Shown in pieces: positions 54,735 to 64,000 of a stretch of DNA of 64,000 nucleotides. The stretch lies in NCBI GenBank assembly GCA_024404025.1, contig JAKSQP010000011.1, forward strand, positions 1 through 64,000, given 5' to 3'. Source of the stretch: Clostridia bacterium (GTDB lineage: Bacteria; Bacillota; Clostridia; Oscillospirales; Acutalibacteraceae). The notes beneath the pieces are model-generated. The model was given only the letters and a program-made list of their open reading frames with translations. It did not search any database and had not been told where the DNA came from. Positions within the stretch are counted from its first letter, which is position 1; each line of letters begins with the position of its first letter. The translations under genes were made by a program, and so were the position numbers.

Positions 54735-55060
54735 TTACGCTATGTTGATTTCCCAGGCATCATATCCGGAAAGATTCTTCCAGCATTTGAATGTTTTTGC
54801 GTTCTTGTCGATATAAGCAAAATAGAAACAGCATGGCTCGGTATTTTCGGCATTGTCAAGCGTCATGCTCTGGAAGAGGAATTCCGTTATTCCGTCCTTT
54901 GTTTCATAGCCCTCTGTGTGATGATGGCCGTGAAGCGTCATAAGGAAATCGCCCTTGCAGCCGGAAAAATCATAGGGATGCGAAATCATTACCAGGTCGC
55001 TTTCATCCTCTTTGGAAAGTTCTTTGATGATGAAATCCGCCTGAACGGTTTTATTATCAA
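54735..55060 (-). pseudogene. Calcineurin-like metallophosphatase, C-terminal fragment
   Basis: From about 55060 down, the frame encodes ADFIIKELSKEDESDLVMISHP and then MTLHGHHHTEGYE, the C-terminal metal-binding Gly-His-x-His motif of a calcineurin-like phosphoesterase, ending IDKNAKTFKCW...INIA. The N-terminal half with the D-x-H, G-D and G-N-H-D motifs is gone; a stop lies just before the fragment at the junction with the surface-protein piece. Confidence 0.75.
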
Positions 55061-55061
55061 T

Positions 55062-55274
55062 TTAATGTCCGGCACGAACGGCAGCGTCATCAAGGTTGGT
55101 TCCAGTGCAACACTGAATCTTTATGATTGCCACAACAACGGCATGATCACCGGCGGCACGAGTACGCTTGATGTTGATACGACATCTACATATGGCGGCG
55201 GTGTGTATGTTGATTATGACGGTTATAATGACATCGACGGTGAATGGTTTTCCCCTATATACCGCCTTCGATAA
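55062..55274 (+). pseudogene. Beta-helix surface protein fragment
   Basis: A + strand frame opens at 55062 (MSGTNGSVIKVGSSATLNLYD) and continues with NNGMITGGTSTLDV and YGGGVYVDYDGYND to the stop at 55272-55274. This resembles part of a large adhesin with parallel beta-helix repeats. There is no signal peptide, no ribosome binding site and no further repeats, so it is a stray piece joined head-to-head to the metallophosphatase fragment. Confidence 0.6.
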
Positions 55275-55385
55275 AAGCATATGTATTTCCGGAGATATTC
55301 CGCAAGTAGCCCTTTGAAATCAAATCATTCACGGCGGTATGAAAAGAATCGGGCCACTTTTTACGGTGGTCGGGAGCATTTTCTG
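55275..55385. other. Intergenic debris next to repeat copy R3
   Basis: No gene is seen. Near 55350-55378, GGGCCAC and GGTGGTC could form a weak hairpin at the place where the other repeat copies have their strong terminator, so this may be a decayed terminator. Confidence 0.35.
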
Positions 55386-55478
55386 TTTATGCGATTTTAC
55401 TCAATTCCTTACGCAAAAGAACGATTAGTTCTTTTCGGCAATGGCCGCCTGTGCTGCTACGGTCAAAATTAGCAAAAC
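55386..55478 (-). repeat. ppdK-end repeat, copy R3
   Basis: Positions 55386-55458 match 57027-57099, the end of ppdK, with 3 mismatches in 73 bp, including the last codons, the stop and the 3' region. A further about 18 bp (to about 55478) resemble copy R2 but not ppdK itself. Confidence 0.9.
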
Positions 55479-55489
55479 GACATTTGAAA

Positions 55490-56323
55490 TTATTTTCTGA
55501 ACAGTTCATCAAGAGTTTTACCATCTTTATTTTTCCACTCTGTCCAGCCATTAGCACTGGAGCCGAGAACAAATGCAGCAGCATAACTTGGTGAAGAAAA
55601 AGACAGAGATTTTTTCAATTTATATTCGTTGTTTTCTAATACAATATCGCCGTTGGAGATAGCGGTGTTCCTTTGGATTAATATTTTTTCAGGTAGACTG
55701 GATTTAGTATCATGGCTAATTGACGAGCCTTCAAGTATCTCAAATTTATCACCATCATATACGCCAAACGCTTCTATTCCGTTTCGTGTAGTATGTAAAA
55801 TGTCAGCTTGATTAAGCGATGCTCTGGCGTCGTCCATCTTGTAGCCTTGCGTGCCCATAACAAACTGAATTTCATCATAGATTTCTTCAACGGATGCCAT
55901 ATCGTATTCATCGATTTCATATTTAGGGACAACGGTATTTTCCACCTTGTAACGCTTTGATTCCTGTGCCTTGAGAATAGCAAATTTCTCAAGACCACTT
56001 ATCATATCAAGAGTAAAGGTTTTGCTGTCGGCAAGAAACATGATTGCTTTATTCCAAAAATTTTTGGAACGGTTGTGATCATCAAGCCTTGAAACGCCGT
56101 TTCGTGTTTGTCCAATATAAAGCTGTGCAATGGTGCTATCATCACTTTCCTTTATGAGATAATAAATACCTGGCCGATTGATACCAGAAATGTTCTTGGC
56201 CTCTGAAAGCAAAGGACGAGGGATGACATAAACCGTCATTGTTGAGAGATTGCGCCTGATAGAACGGATACCATCAGGCTGCCCATTATGATATATTGTT
56301 TCAATTTTTTTACTTACTGCCAT
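55490..56323 (-). CDS. GIY-YIG nuclease with C-terminal DUF4357
   Basis: A 277-residue protein. The GIY-YIG domain begins at about residue 50: PGIYYLIKE and LYIGQTRNGVSRLDDHNRSKNFW, with the conserved Arg. The C-terminal about 60 residues are a DUF4357 domain (SFSSPSYAAAFVLGSSANGWTEWKNKDGKTLDELF). Such two-domain proteins are widespread, mostly uncharacterised, and sometimes near restriction or defence genes. ATG follows CGAGGTGC. It has its own promoter (56354-56382) and is the single gene between repeat copies R2 and R3, so it is a cassette-borne gene. Catalytic Glu not confirmed. Confidence 0.85.
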   Translation of the reverse strand: MAVSKKIETIYHNGQPDGIRSIRRNLSTMTVYVIPRPLLSEAKNISGINRPGIYYLIKESDDSTIAQLYIGQTRNGVSRLDDHNRSKNFWNKAIMFLADSKTFTLDMISGLEKFAILKAQESKRYKVENTVVPKYEIDEYDMASVEEIYDEIQFVMGTQGYKMDDARASLNQADILHTTRNGIEAFGVYDGDKFEILEGSSISHDTKSSLPEKILIQRNTAISNGDIVLENNEYKLKKSLSFSSPSYAAAFVLGSSANGWTEWKNKDGKTLDELFRK

Positions 56324-56353
56324 TTTGCACCTCGCCGCTTAATTATTGTAATC

Positions 56354-56382
56354 ATTATACGTTACAGCCGAAAAAAAGGCAA
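56354..56382 (-). promoter_or_regulatory. Promoter of the GIY-YIG cassette gene
   Basis: TTGCCT (56377-56382) and TATAAT (56354-56359) on the minus strand with 17 bp spacing. Confidence 0.8.
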
Positions 56383-56441
56383 GCTTTTTTGCAAAACTGG
56401 TGTAATCGTAAATCAAGGATAATTGTTTGATTTTTTATTGC

Positions 56442-56572
56442 AAAAGCTCCCCGACCTCTTTCGAAGCCGGGGAGCAAATCATTTATGCGGTTTTACTCGA
56501 TTCCTTACGTAAAAGAACGATTAGTTCTTTTCGGCAATGGCCGCCTGCGCCGCTATGTCGAAAGTTAGCAAA
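56442..56572 (-). repeat. ppdK-end repeat, copy R2, with terminator
   Basis: Positions 56442-56554 match 56987-57099 with only two mismatches (56510 and 56551) in 113 bp. The copy includes the last about ten ppdK codons, the stop, the 3' region and the terminator (GCTCCCCG...CGGGGAGC, 56446-56475). A further about 18 bp resemble copy R3. Confidence 0.95.
56446..56475 (-). terminator. Terminator of the small membrane-protein cassette
   Basis: GCTCCCCG and CGGGGAGC form a strong stem with an inner GAC/GCC mismatch-tolerant part; on the minus strand it is followed by TTTTG. The sequence is identical to the ppdK terminator at 56991-57020. Confidence 0.88.
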
Positions 56573-56593
56573 TCCTATATAGTATTTGTGTCC

Positions 56594-56899
56594 TTATTTC
56601 CTGTTTTTTCTGCTGATTTGTTCCAGTCCGCCTGTTGTTTTGTTTATTTGCTCGTAAATCCTATTTGGACTATAATATTCTATGATTTCTTCCTTATGTT
56701 TATAATAATACGCCGTCAGGAAGACGCCAAATGCCAGTGATGCAATTCCAAAGCAAAATGCCGCCAACAACTTCACATTAAAATAAAAGTTCCCAGTCAT
56801 TTTGCTCATATGAACGGTTTCATAAACACTAAGTATAATACAAATAAAGCCAAGAAAACAAAAAGTGAATTTGGATTTGTAAGCCAATCTGTTTAGCAT
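56594..56899 (-). CDS. Small two-helix membrane protein of unknown function
   Basis: A 101-residue protein; the ATG at 56899 follows GAAAGGAG. Two membrane segments (FTFCFLGFICIILSVYETV and LAAFCFGIASLAFGVFLTAYYY) are followed by a charged cytoplasmic tail of about 35 residues. No family recognised. It has its own promoter (56947-56975) and is the only gene between repeat copies R1 and R2, so it forms a one-gene cassette like that of the GIY-YIG gene. Confidence 0.75.
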   Translation of the reverse strand: MLNRLAYKSKFTFCFLGFICIILSVYETVHMSKMTGNFYFNVKLLAAFCFGIASLAFGVFLTAYYYKHKEEIIEYYSPNRIYEQINKTTGGLEQISRKNRK

Positions 56900-56946
56900 A
56901 ACAATTACTCCTTTCAAATAATTATATGAATAATATTTCTATAAGT

Positions 56947-56975
56947 ATTATACTACATAAATATAACTGTTTCAA
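56947..56975 (-). promoter_or_regulatory. Promoter of the small membrane-protein cassette gene
   Basis: TTGAAA (56970-56975) and TATAAT (56947-56952) on the minus strand with 17 bp spacing, starting about 15 bp beyond the ppdK terminator. Confidence 0.82.
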
Positions 56976-56990
56976 TATAGATAGTAAAAA

Positions 56991-57020
56991 GCTCCCCGAC
57001 CTCTTTCGAAGCCGGGGAGC
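56991..57020 (-). terminator. ppdK terminator
   Basis: GCTCCCCG and CGGGGAGC stem; on the minus strand followed by TTTTTAC. It lies 46 bp after the ppdK stop codon. Confidence 0.92.
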
Positions 57021-57065
57021 AAATCATTTATGCGGTTTTACTCGATTCCTTACGCAAAAGAACGA

Positions 57066-59705
<2,640 letters not shown>

Positions 59706-59744
59706 GATTTTACCTCCAAAGTAAAATTTTAATTGATTTTAGCC

Positions 59745-59763
59745 ATCTGCTATTATAACAGAT
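59745..59763 (-). promoter_or_regulatory. ppdK -10 region inside an inverted repeat
   Basis: TATAAT (59752-59757, minus strand) lies between ATCTG and CAGAT inverted arms. No good -35 is seen at 17 bp, so an activator or repressor may bind here. Confidence 0.45.
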
Positions 59764-59870
59764 AGATTCTTAAAATTCTATATTTTTTTTTTAAAAACTA
59801 TGAAAATTTTACCGATAATTTTTAGTTACTATATACATAAAATCGAAAATTATTCATAATATCAATCAAA

Positions 59871-59900
59871 ATCGGCACAGCCGCAAAAGCCGTGCCGATC
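59871..59900 (-). terminator. Terminator of the secreted metallophosphatase gene
   Basis: ATCGGCAC pairs with GTGCCGAT, with an inner GGC/GCC part, and TTTTGATT follows on the minus strand. Confidence 0.85.
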
Positions 59901-59904
59901 ATTA

Positions 59905-61611
59905 TCAGGCGATTCTTAAAAGTTTCAAGATATAATGAATGAAAAAGCTGAAATAAAGCGAGATCCTTTCAAAAATATTCGTCAACTTCTCAACAACATT
60001 GTCAAGCTTCGCATTTTCCGAACCGTAGCCCGAAAAAGCGCCGCTGTTATCGTTTACGCCGTCATCGTCATTTGCAAAAACATGAAGAATCGGGGCTGCA
60101 ACGGCAAGCAGGAAATATTCGCCTGCGGTAACGGGTCCGAATACCTTTGCGCCGAGAGAAGTAAGCTCTGTTGAAATTCCGTCTGTTCCGAGATTTTCAA
60201 GAAGCTTGTTGGCTGCGCCGAGGAAAACTTTATCATTGACTCCGGAAAGGTCGCTCAAAAGAATAAGATCGACCATACGGAGAAGAATCGTTACCTCCGT
60301 GCCGTAAATATCAAAATGCTCTTCGCCCTCATAGTGAGCGGCAACAAGGTCTGTTGCAAGGTCCCAGCCGTTTTTATATTCGCTGTCGGGAATATCAATG
60401 TTGAATTTCTTCGCATATTCCTGAACTCCGCCTTCGCCGTAAAGAGGCATTTCAAGAAGGTCGGTAAGTCCGGTCACTGCGGTATAAACGAGGTCATAGA
60501 AAGCTTCGCCCTCTGCAATACCGATTTTTTCCATTGAAAGAGAAAGCGCAAGTCTGTATTCAACGCCTTTTTTGAGAAAGCCCTTACCGTAAGCGTTGAG
60601 GCCCTCATTCATAAGGTTTATCTGCGCATCCGAATATCCGCCGACAGCCTTTGTAAGAGCTTCCGTGTCAATGGAATCAACGGTTGCGGCTTCGTATGTT
60701 ATTTCATTTTCCGTGAAATTGAAAACTCTGTACTGAAGAGGGTACATTGTAAGCGAGGTGGTTGCGAAATCGTAGATCTTGCTGCCTGCGGGGCTGATAT
60801 GGACCGCAGCATCGCTGCAATGCTCATGACCCGTAAAAACAACCTTTATGCCTGCATCCGCAAATTTGTCCGCAGTTGTGAAATGATTTCTGACGATGAA
60901 ATCGTGGCTGAAAATCCTCTGAAGAGGCATGTGGTCAAGCAAGTTGTGGTGCATCATGAGAATCGGGTATCTGCCGTCTGCGTATGCCTTGTCAGCCTGC
61001 TCAAGCGCCCAGTTGACTCTGTCTGCCGTAAGGCCGTCTACGGTCGATTCCGTATATTTGCAGGAATCAAGAGCGATGAGTCTGTATTTTGCGCCGAGAT
61101 CGGCAGTATATGAGCAGGTTCCGTCAACCTTTTCAATTGCCTTGTCGTAGCCGAAATCCGCATAAATGCTGACGAAATCCTCAACGCCGGTGCAGTCAAC
61201 ACCGTTGCCGAAATCATGGTTTCCGTTGATAACAAAAACATCTTTGCCGCTTTCTTCTTCAAATTTGCGAAGCTTTTCCGCAACCGCATAATGCTCTTCG
61301 ATTATAGTTCTGCCGTTATCAACAAGGTCGCCGGAAATGAGAACATATTCAATGCTTTCATCCTCTGCGCACTGCCTTAAAAACTCGTCAATGATGAATC
61401 CGCTTTCGTCCTCCATAGCGGCTCTTCTGTTGGCATACCAATAGATTTCATCATCGATCGGGCCTTCAAGTTCCTCACGGGGAAGATTGAAATGAAGATC
61501 CGATGCAACTGCGATTTTAAGGCTGTCATCCTTTGCGGAAGCAGTCATTGCAACCGAAAGAGCAGTGATAAGCAGCACAGCTGCAAGAAAAACCGAAATA
61601 ATTTTTTTCAT
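59905..61611 (-). CDS. Secreted calcineurin-like metallophosphatase with amphipathic tail
   Basis: A 568-residue exported phosphoesterase; the signal peptide is cleaved near MTASAKD. Metal-binding motifs are VASDLHFN, LISGDLVDNG, VINGNHDFGNG, MMHHNLLDH and FTGHEHCSD. A helical domain of about 250 residues follows, and the protein ends in a hydrophobic amphipathic segment (FERISLYFSFFIHYILKLL) that may hold it to the membrane. The substrate is unknown; a role in phosphate scavenging or wall/lipid turnover is possible. ATG behind AAAGGAGTG. Promoter at 61655-61682. Confidence 0.9.
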   Translation of the reverse strand: MKKIISVFLAAVLLITALSVAMTASAKDDSLKIAVASDLHFNLPREELEGPIDDEIYWYANRRAAMEDESGFIIDEFLRQCAEDESIEYVLISGDLVDNGRTIIEEHYAVAEKLRKFEEESGKDVFVINGNHDFGNGVDCTGVEDFVSIYADFGYDKAIEKVDGTCSYTADLGAKYRLIALDSCKYTESTVDGLTADRVNWALEQADKAYADGRYPILMMHHNLLDHMPLQRIFSHDFIVRNHFTTADKFADAGIKVVFTGHEHCSDAAVHISPAGSKIYDFATTSLTMYPLQYRVFNFTENEITYEAATVDSIDTEALTKAVGGYSDAQINLMNEGLNAYGKGFLKKGVEYRLALSLSMEKIGIAEGEAFYDLVYTAVTGLTDLLEMPLYGEGGVQEYAKKFNIDIPDSEYKNGWDLATDLVAAHYEGEEHFDIYGTEVTILLRMVDLILLSDLSGVNDKVFLGAANKLLENLGTDGISTELTSLGAKVFGPVTAGEYFLLAVAAPILHVFANDDDGVNDNSGAFSGYGSENAKLDNVVEKLTNIFERISLYFSFFIHYILKLLRIA

Positions 61612-61654
61612 AACGGCACTCCTTTTTTAACATCTGATTTTTTTGCCGATTACC

Positions 61655-61682
61655 ATTATATCATACGCTGTGAAAAAAGCAA
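61655..61682 (-). promoter_or_regulatory. Promoter of the secreted metallophosphatase gene
   Basis: TTGCTT (61677-61682) and TATAAT (61655-61660) on the minus strand with 16 bp spacing, abutting the stop of the carboxypeptidase gene. Confidence 0.75.
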
Positions 61683-62855
61683 TTATTTTTTAAGAATTGC
61701 GGTTTGCTTCAGAATTCTGAAAAAGACTATTGAAAATGTGAGCCTGTCGACTGCATCCTGCGAGGTGAATTTATATTCACCGACCGTTTCATTCCCTATC
61801 ATAAATTTTGCCGTTCCCAACACCTGACCTTTTTCAACCGGAGCGCAGACATCGGCGGCAAGGTCGATAACACAGTTGATTTCGTTTTCCGCGCCCTTCT
61901 TTATGAGAACCGGTCTGATTTCCGGAATTACGGGCGTTATTTTTTCTTCAACGCCGCCCGTGACCTTAACATCAGGAACAAGCTCACGGGAAACAGACGG
62001 AGTATAAACGCAGTAATTGGCAAAACCCCAGTTAAGCAGAGCCTTTGCAGTTTCAAAGCGGTCATTGCTGTTTGAACTGCCTAACACAACGGCAACAAGA
62101 TGAGTGCCGTTTCGCATTGCGCTTGCGGAAATGCAGCAGCCCGCCTTGGAGGTCGTTCCGGTTTTGAGCCCGGTTGCACCCTCATAGAAACGGATGAGTT
62201 TATTGGTATTGACAAGCTCTGTTGCGCCGTTTCGCAGGGAATCCATCCATATCGTTGTATATTTCGTTATCATTTCGTGATGAAGAAGCTCAACGGACAT
62301 TTTTGCTATATCTGCGGCTGTTGTGAGATGATTCGTTACGGTATCGTCAAGACCCGTGCAATTTTCAAAATGGGTGTTTGTCATTCCAAGTTCTTTTGCT
62401 CTCGCATTCATCATATCGACGAACGCCTCATCGCTGCCCGCAACAAGCTCTCCGAGCGCCGTGCAGGCATCGTTTGCGGAATATACCGCCGTTGCCTTGA
62501 GCAGCTCTTCAACGGTCATCTGCTCCCCTTCTTTGAGCCATATCTGCGAGCCGCCTTTCCCTGCTGCGGTTGAGCTGACCGTAACGGTATCCGTCAGCTT
62601 TATTTTGCCGCCGTCAATCGCCTCAATAACAAGCAGAAGCGACATTATTTTCGTTACCGATGCCGGATAGAGCCTTTCATTTTCATTATACTTCATCAGC
62701 ACCTTTCCTGTTGAAACATCAACAAGAACTGCCGCCTTTGCCTTTATATCAACGGGCAGGGCTTCCGATTTTTCGGCATAAGCCGCCGTAAAATTCAAAA
62801 ATATCACAGCAGCCGACATAACCAGAGCAATTATTCTTTTGTTCAGTTTATTCAT
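61683..62855 (-). CDS. Serine-type D-Ala-D-Ala carboxypeptidase (penicillin-binding protein 5 family)
   Basis: A 390-residue exported enzyme that trims peptidoglycan peptides. The signal peptide ends AAYAEKS. The active-site motifs are YPASVTKIMS (SxxK), YSANDA (SxN) and GLKTGTT (KTG). The C-terminal PBP5-type beta domain is followed by a short basic helix (FFRILKQTAILKK) for membrane binding. The ATG at 62855 follows AAAGGAGATAAGG; an upstream in-frame start is less likely. It resembles DacF/DacA of Bacillus. Confidence 0.94.
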   Translation of the reverse strand: MNKLNKRIIALVMSAAVIFLNFTAAYAEKSEALPVDIKAKAAVLVDVSTGKVLMKYNENERLYPASVTKIMSLLLVIEAIDGGKIKLTDTVTVSSTAAGKGGSQIWLKEGEQMTVEELLKATAVYSANDACTALGELVAGSDEAFVDMMNARAKELGMTNTHFENCTGLDDTVTNHLTTAADIAKMSVELLHHEMITKYTTIWMDSLRNGATELVNTNKLIRFYEGATGLKTGTTSKAGCCISASAMRNGTHLVAVVLGSSNSNDRFETAKALLNWGFANYCVYTPSVSRELVPDVKVTGGVEEKITPVIPEIRPVLIKKGAENEINCVIDLAADVCAPVEKGQVLGTAKFMIGNETVGEYKFTSQDAVDRLTFSIVFFRILKQTAILKK

Positions 62856-62897
62856 ATCCTTATCTCCTTTCAAAAAGAATATATGTTGTTATGCTCA

Positions 62898-62926
62898 TTG
62901 ATTATCACAGTTTTTTATGCTATAAT
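62898..62926 (+). promoter_or_regulatory. Promoter of the mtaB-like gene
   Basis: TTGATT (62898-62903) and TATAAT (62921-62926) with 17 bp spacing. The leader of about 95 bp has no recognised riboswitch. Confidence 0.75.
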
Positions 62927-63023
62927 TATCAAGGCTTCTCCGAAACACTTCGAAAAAATGTGCGTAAAAAGCACACTTTAAGGCATAAAACGGTTTACAT
63001 AGCACCGCCGGAAGGGGGATTTT

Positions 63024-64000
63024 ATGAAAGCGGCATTCTTTACTCTCGGCTGCAAGGTCAACCAATATGAATCGCAGGCTATGGCGCAAAGCCTTGAAAG
63101 GCATGGATTTTCAATTGTTGACAGCAGCGAAGAAGCCGATATTTATGTTATAAATTCCTGCACCGTTACAGCCGAAAGCGACAGAAAAACAAGGCAGACG
63201 GTCAGGCGTTTCAAAAAACTTCATCCGCAAAGCATAGTTGTTCTCACGGGCTGCATGACCCAGGCTTCGCCCGAAACCGGAAATACGCTTGAAGAGGCGG
63301 ATATTGTTATCGGCAACAAAACAAACGACCTTCTTTTTGAACATATCAGTTCTTATCTTAACGGCTCCGGCAGAATTTTTGCCGTTGAAGAGCATAAAAG
63401 CAATGAACCGTTCAGAGGCGACAGAATAACGGATTTTTATGAAAGAACAAGGGCAAGCATTAAAATTGAAGACGGCTGCAACCGTTTCTGCTCTTACTGC
63501 ATTATCCCCTACGCAAGAGGAAGAGTCCGTTCAAAGCCCCTTGAGGAATTCAAAGAGGAAGTCAAATTGCTTGCTGAAAAGGGCTTCTGCGAAATAGTGC
63601 TTGTCGGCATCAACCTTTCCGCTTACGGAACGGACTGCGGCTGCACGATAGTTGATGCAGTCAGAGAAGCCGCTTCGGTCAGCGGGATAAAGCGTGTTCG
63701 TCTCGGCTCACTTGAGCCCGACCATATCACGGACGAGGTCATCAGCGGACTTGCCGCCATCAAAGAATTCTGCCCGCAGTTTCATATTTCGCTTCAAAGC
63801 GGATGCGACAAAACCCTGAAAAGGATGAACAGACATTATGACAGCGCCGAATATTCCGAACTTTGCCAAAAGTTGCGCAGCACCTTTGCCGACTGCTCGC
63901 TGACAACCGACCTTATGGTTGGCTTCCCCGGCGAAACGGAAGAGGATTTCGGGATTTCGCTTGAATTTATGAAAAAAATCGGATTTGAAAAAGTTCACGT
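63024..64000 (+). CDS. mtaB: tRNA methylthiotransferase, MtaB type (partial, runs off the window)
   Basis: The first 325 residues of a radical SAM enzyme that adds a methylthio group to t6A37 of tRNA. The N-terminal MTTase domain starts FFTLGCKVNQYESQAM, with a further cluster Cys in INSCTVTAESDR and LTGCMTQ. The radical SAM motif is EDGCNRFCSYCIIPYARG, followed by VGINLSAYG and DLMVGFPGETEEDF. LGCKVNQYE points to MtaB (YqeV) rather than MiaB or RimO. ATG behind GAAGGGGG. The stop lies beyond 64000. Confidence 0.93.
   Translation, partial: MKAAFFTLGCKVNQYESQAMAQSLERHGFSIVDSSEEADIYVINSCTVTAESDRKTRQTVRRFKKLHPQSIVVLTGCMTQASPETGNTLEEADIVIGNKTNDLLFEHISSYLNGSGRIFAVEEHKSNEPFRGDRITDFYERTRASIKIEDGCNRFCSYCIIPYARGRVRSKPLEEFKEEVKLLAEKGFCEIVLVGINLSAYGTDCGCTIVDAVREAASVSGIKRVRLGSLEPDHITDEVISGLAAIKEFCPQFHISLQSGCDKTLKRMNRHYDSAEYSELCQKLRSTFADCSLTTDLMVGFPGETEEDFGISLEFMKKIGFEKVH

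Overview
The window looks like a chromosomal segment of an uncultured or gut-type Clostridia bacterium (Firmicutes, most like Oscillospirales/Ruminococcaceae). The evidence is strong AGGAGG ribosome binding sites, an hrcA-grpE-dnaK-dnaJ operon under CIRCE control, type III glutamine synthetase, pyruvate phosphate dikinase, lysine, FMN and yjdF riboswitches, many lipoproteins, and relics of a clostridial (Tn1549-like) integrative conjugative element. All family assignments are by recognition of motifs and order; no searches were run.

Positions 1-7500 are a decayed mobile element. Pieces of its giant DNA methylase/SNF2-helicase, a nested tnpV-like gene, and the C-terminus of its tyrosine integrase lie among two cargo genes for secreted proteins, next to an initiator tRNA gene. 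Several deletion junctions are visible.

Positions 7700-24460 (mostly + strand) are metabolic: a glycoside-hydrolase-like enzyme; a methionine ABC transporter whose binding protein MetQ is circularly permuted; a clostripain-family peptidase without a standard start codon; an aminotransferase; a Na/Pi cotransporter; and an operon of a lipoprotein, a GH2 beta-galactosidase-like enzyme, a WYL regulator and a DUF3798 lipoprotein. A minus-strand HAD phosphatase closes the segment.

Positions 24500-42840 are almost all minus strand: the heat-shock operon, metallophosphatase, rpmF with its DUF177 partner, a P-loop protein, phosphoglucose isomerase, glutamine synthetase III behind a promoter-proximal terminator, then a probable long operon (YhaM-like nuclease, DUF2804, PrmA, QueG-like protein, GH38 alpha-mannosidase, esterase).

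Positions 42900-54500 hold riboswitch-controlled riboflavin uptake (ribU), YjdF with its riboswitch, a lipase-like protein, topoisomerase III, a two-component system whose kinase lacks a standard start codon, a glycerophosphodiesterase, an SseB protein, lysine-riboswitch-controlled dapA-lysA, and an ECF transporter S component.

Positions 54450-57100 are a hotspot of gene debris. Two single-gene cassettes, each with its own promoter, lie downstream of ppdK; the end of ppdK (last codons, stop, terminator) is repeated after each one. From 57066 to the end come ppdK, a secreted metallophosphatase, a D,D-carboxypeptidase and the start of an mtaB-like gene.
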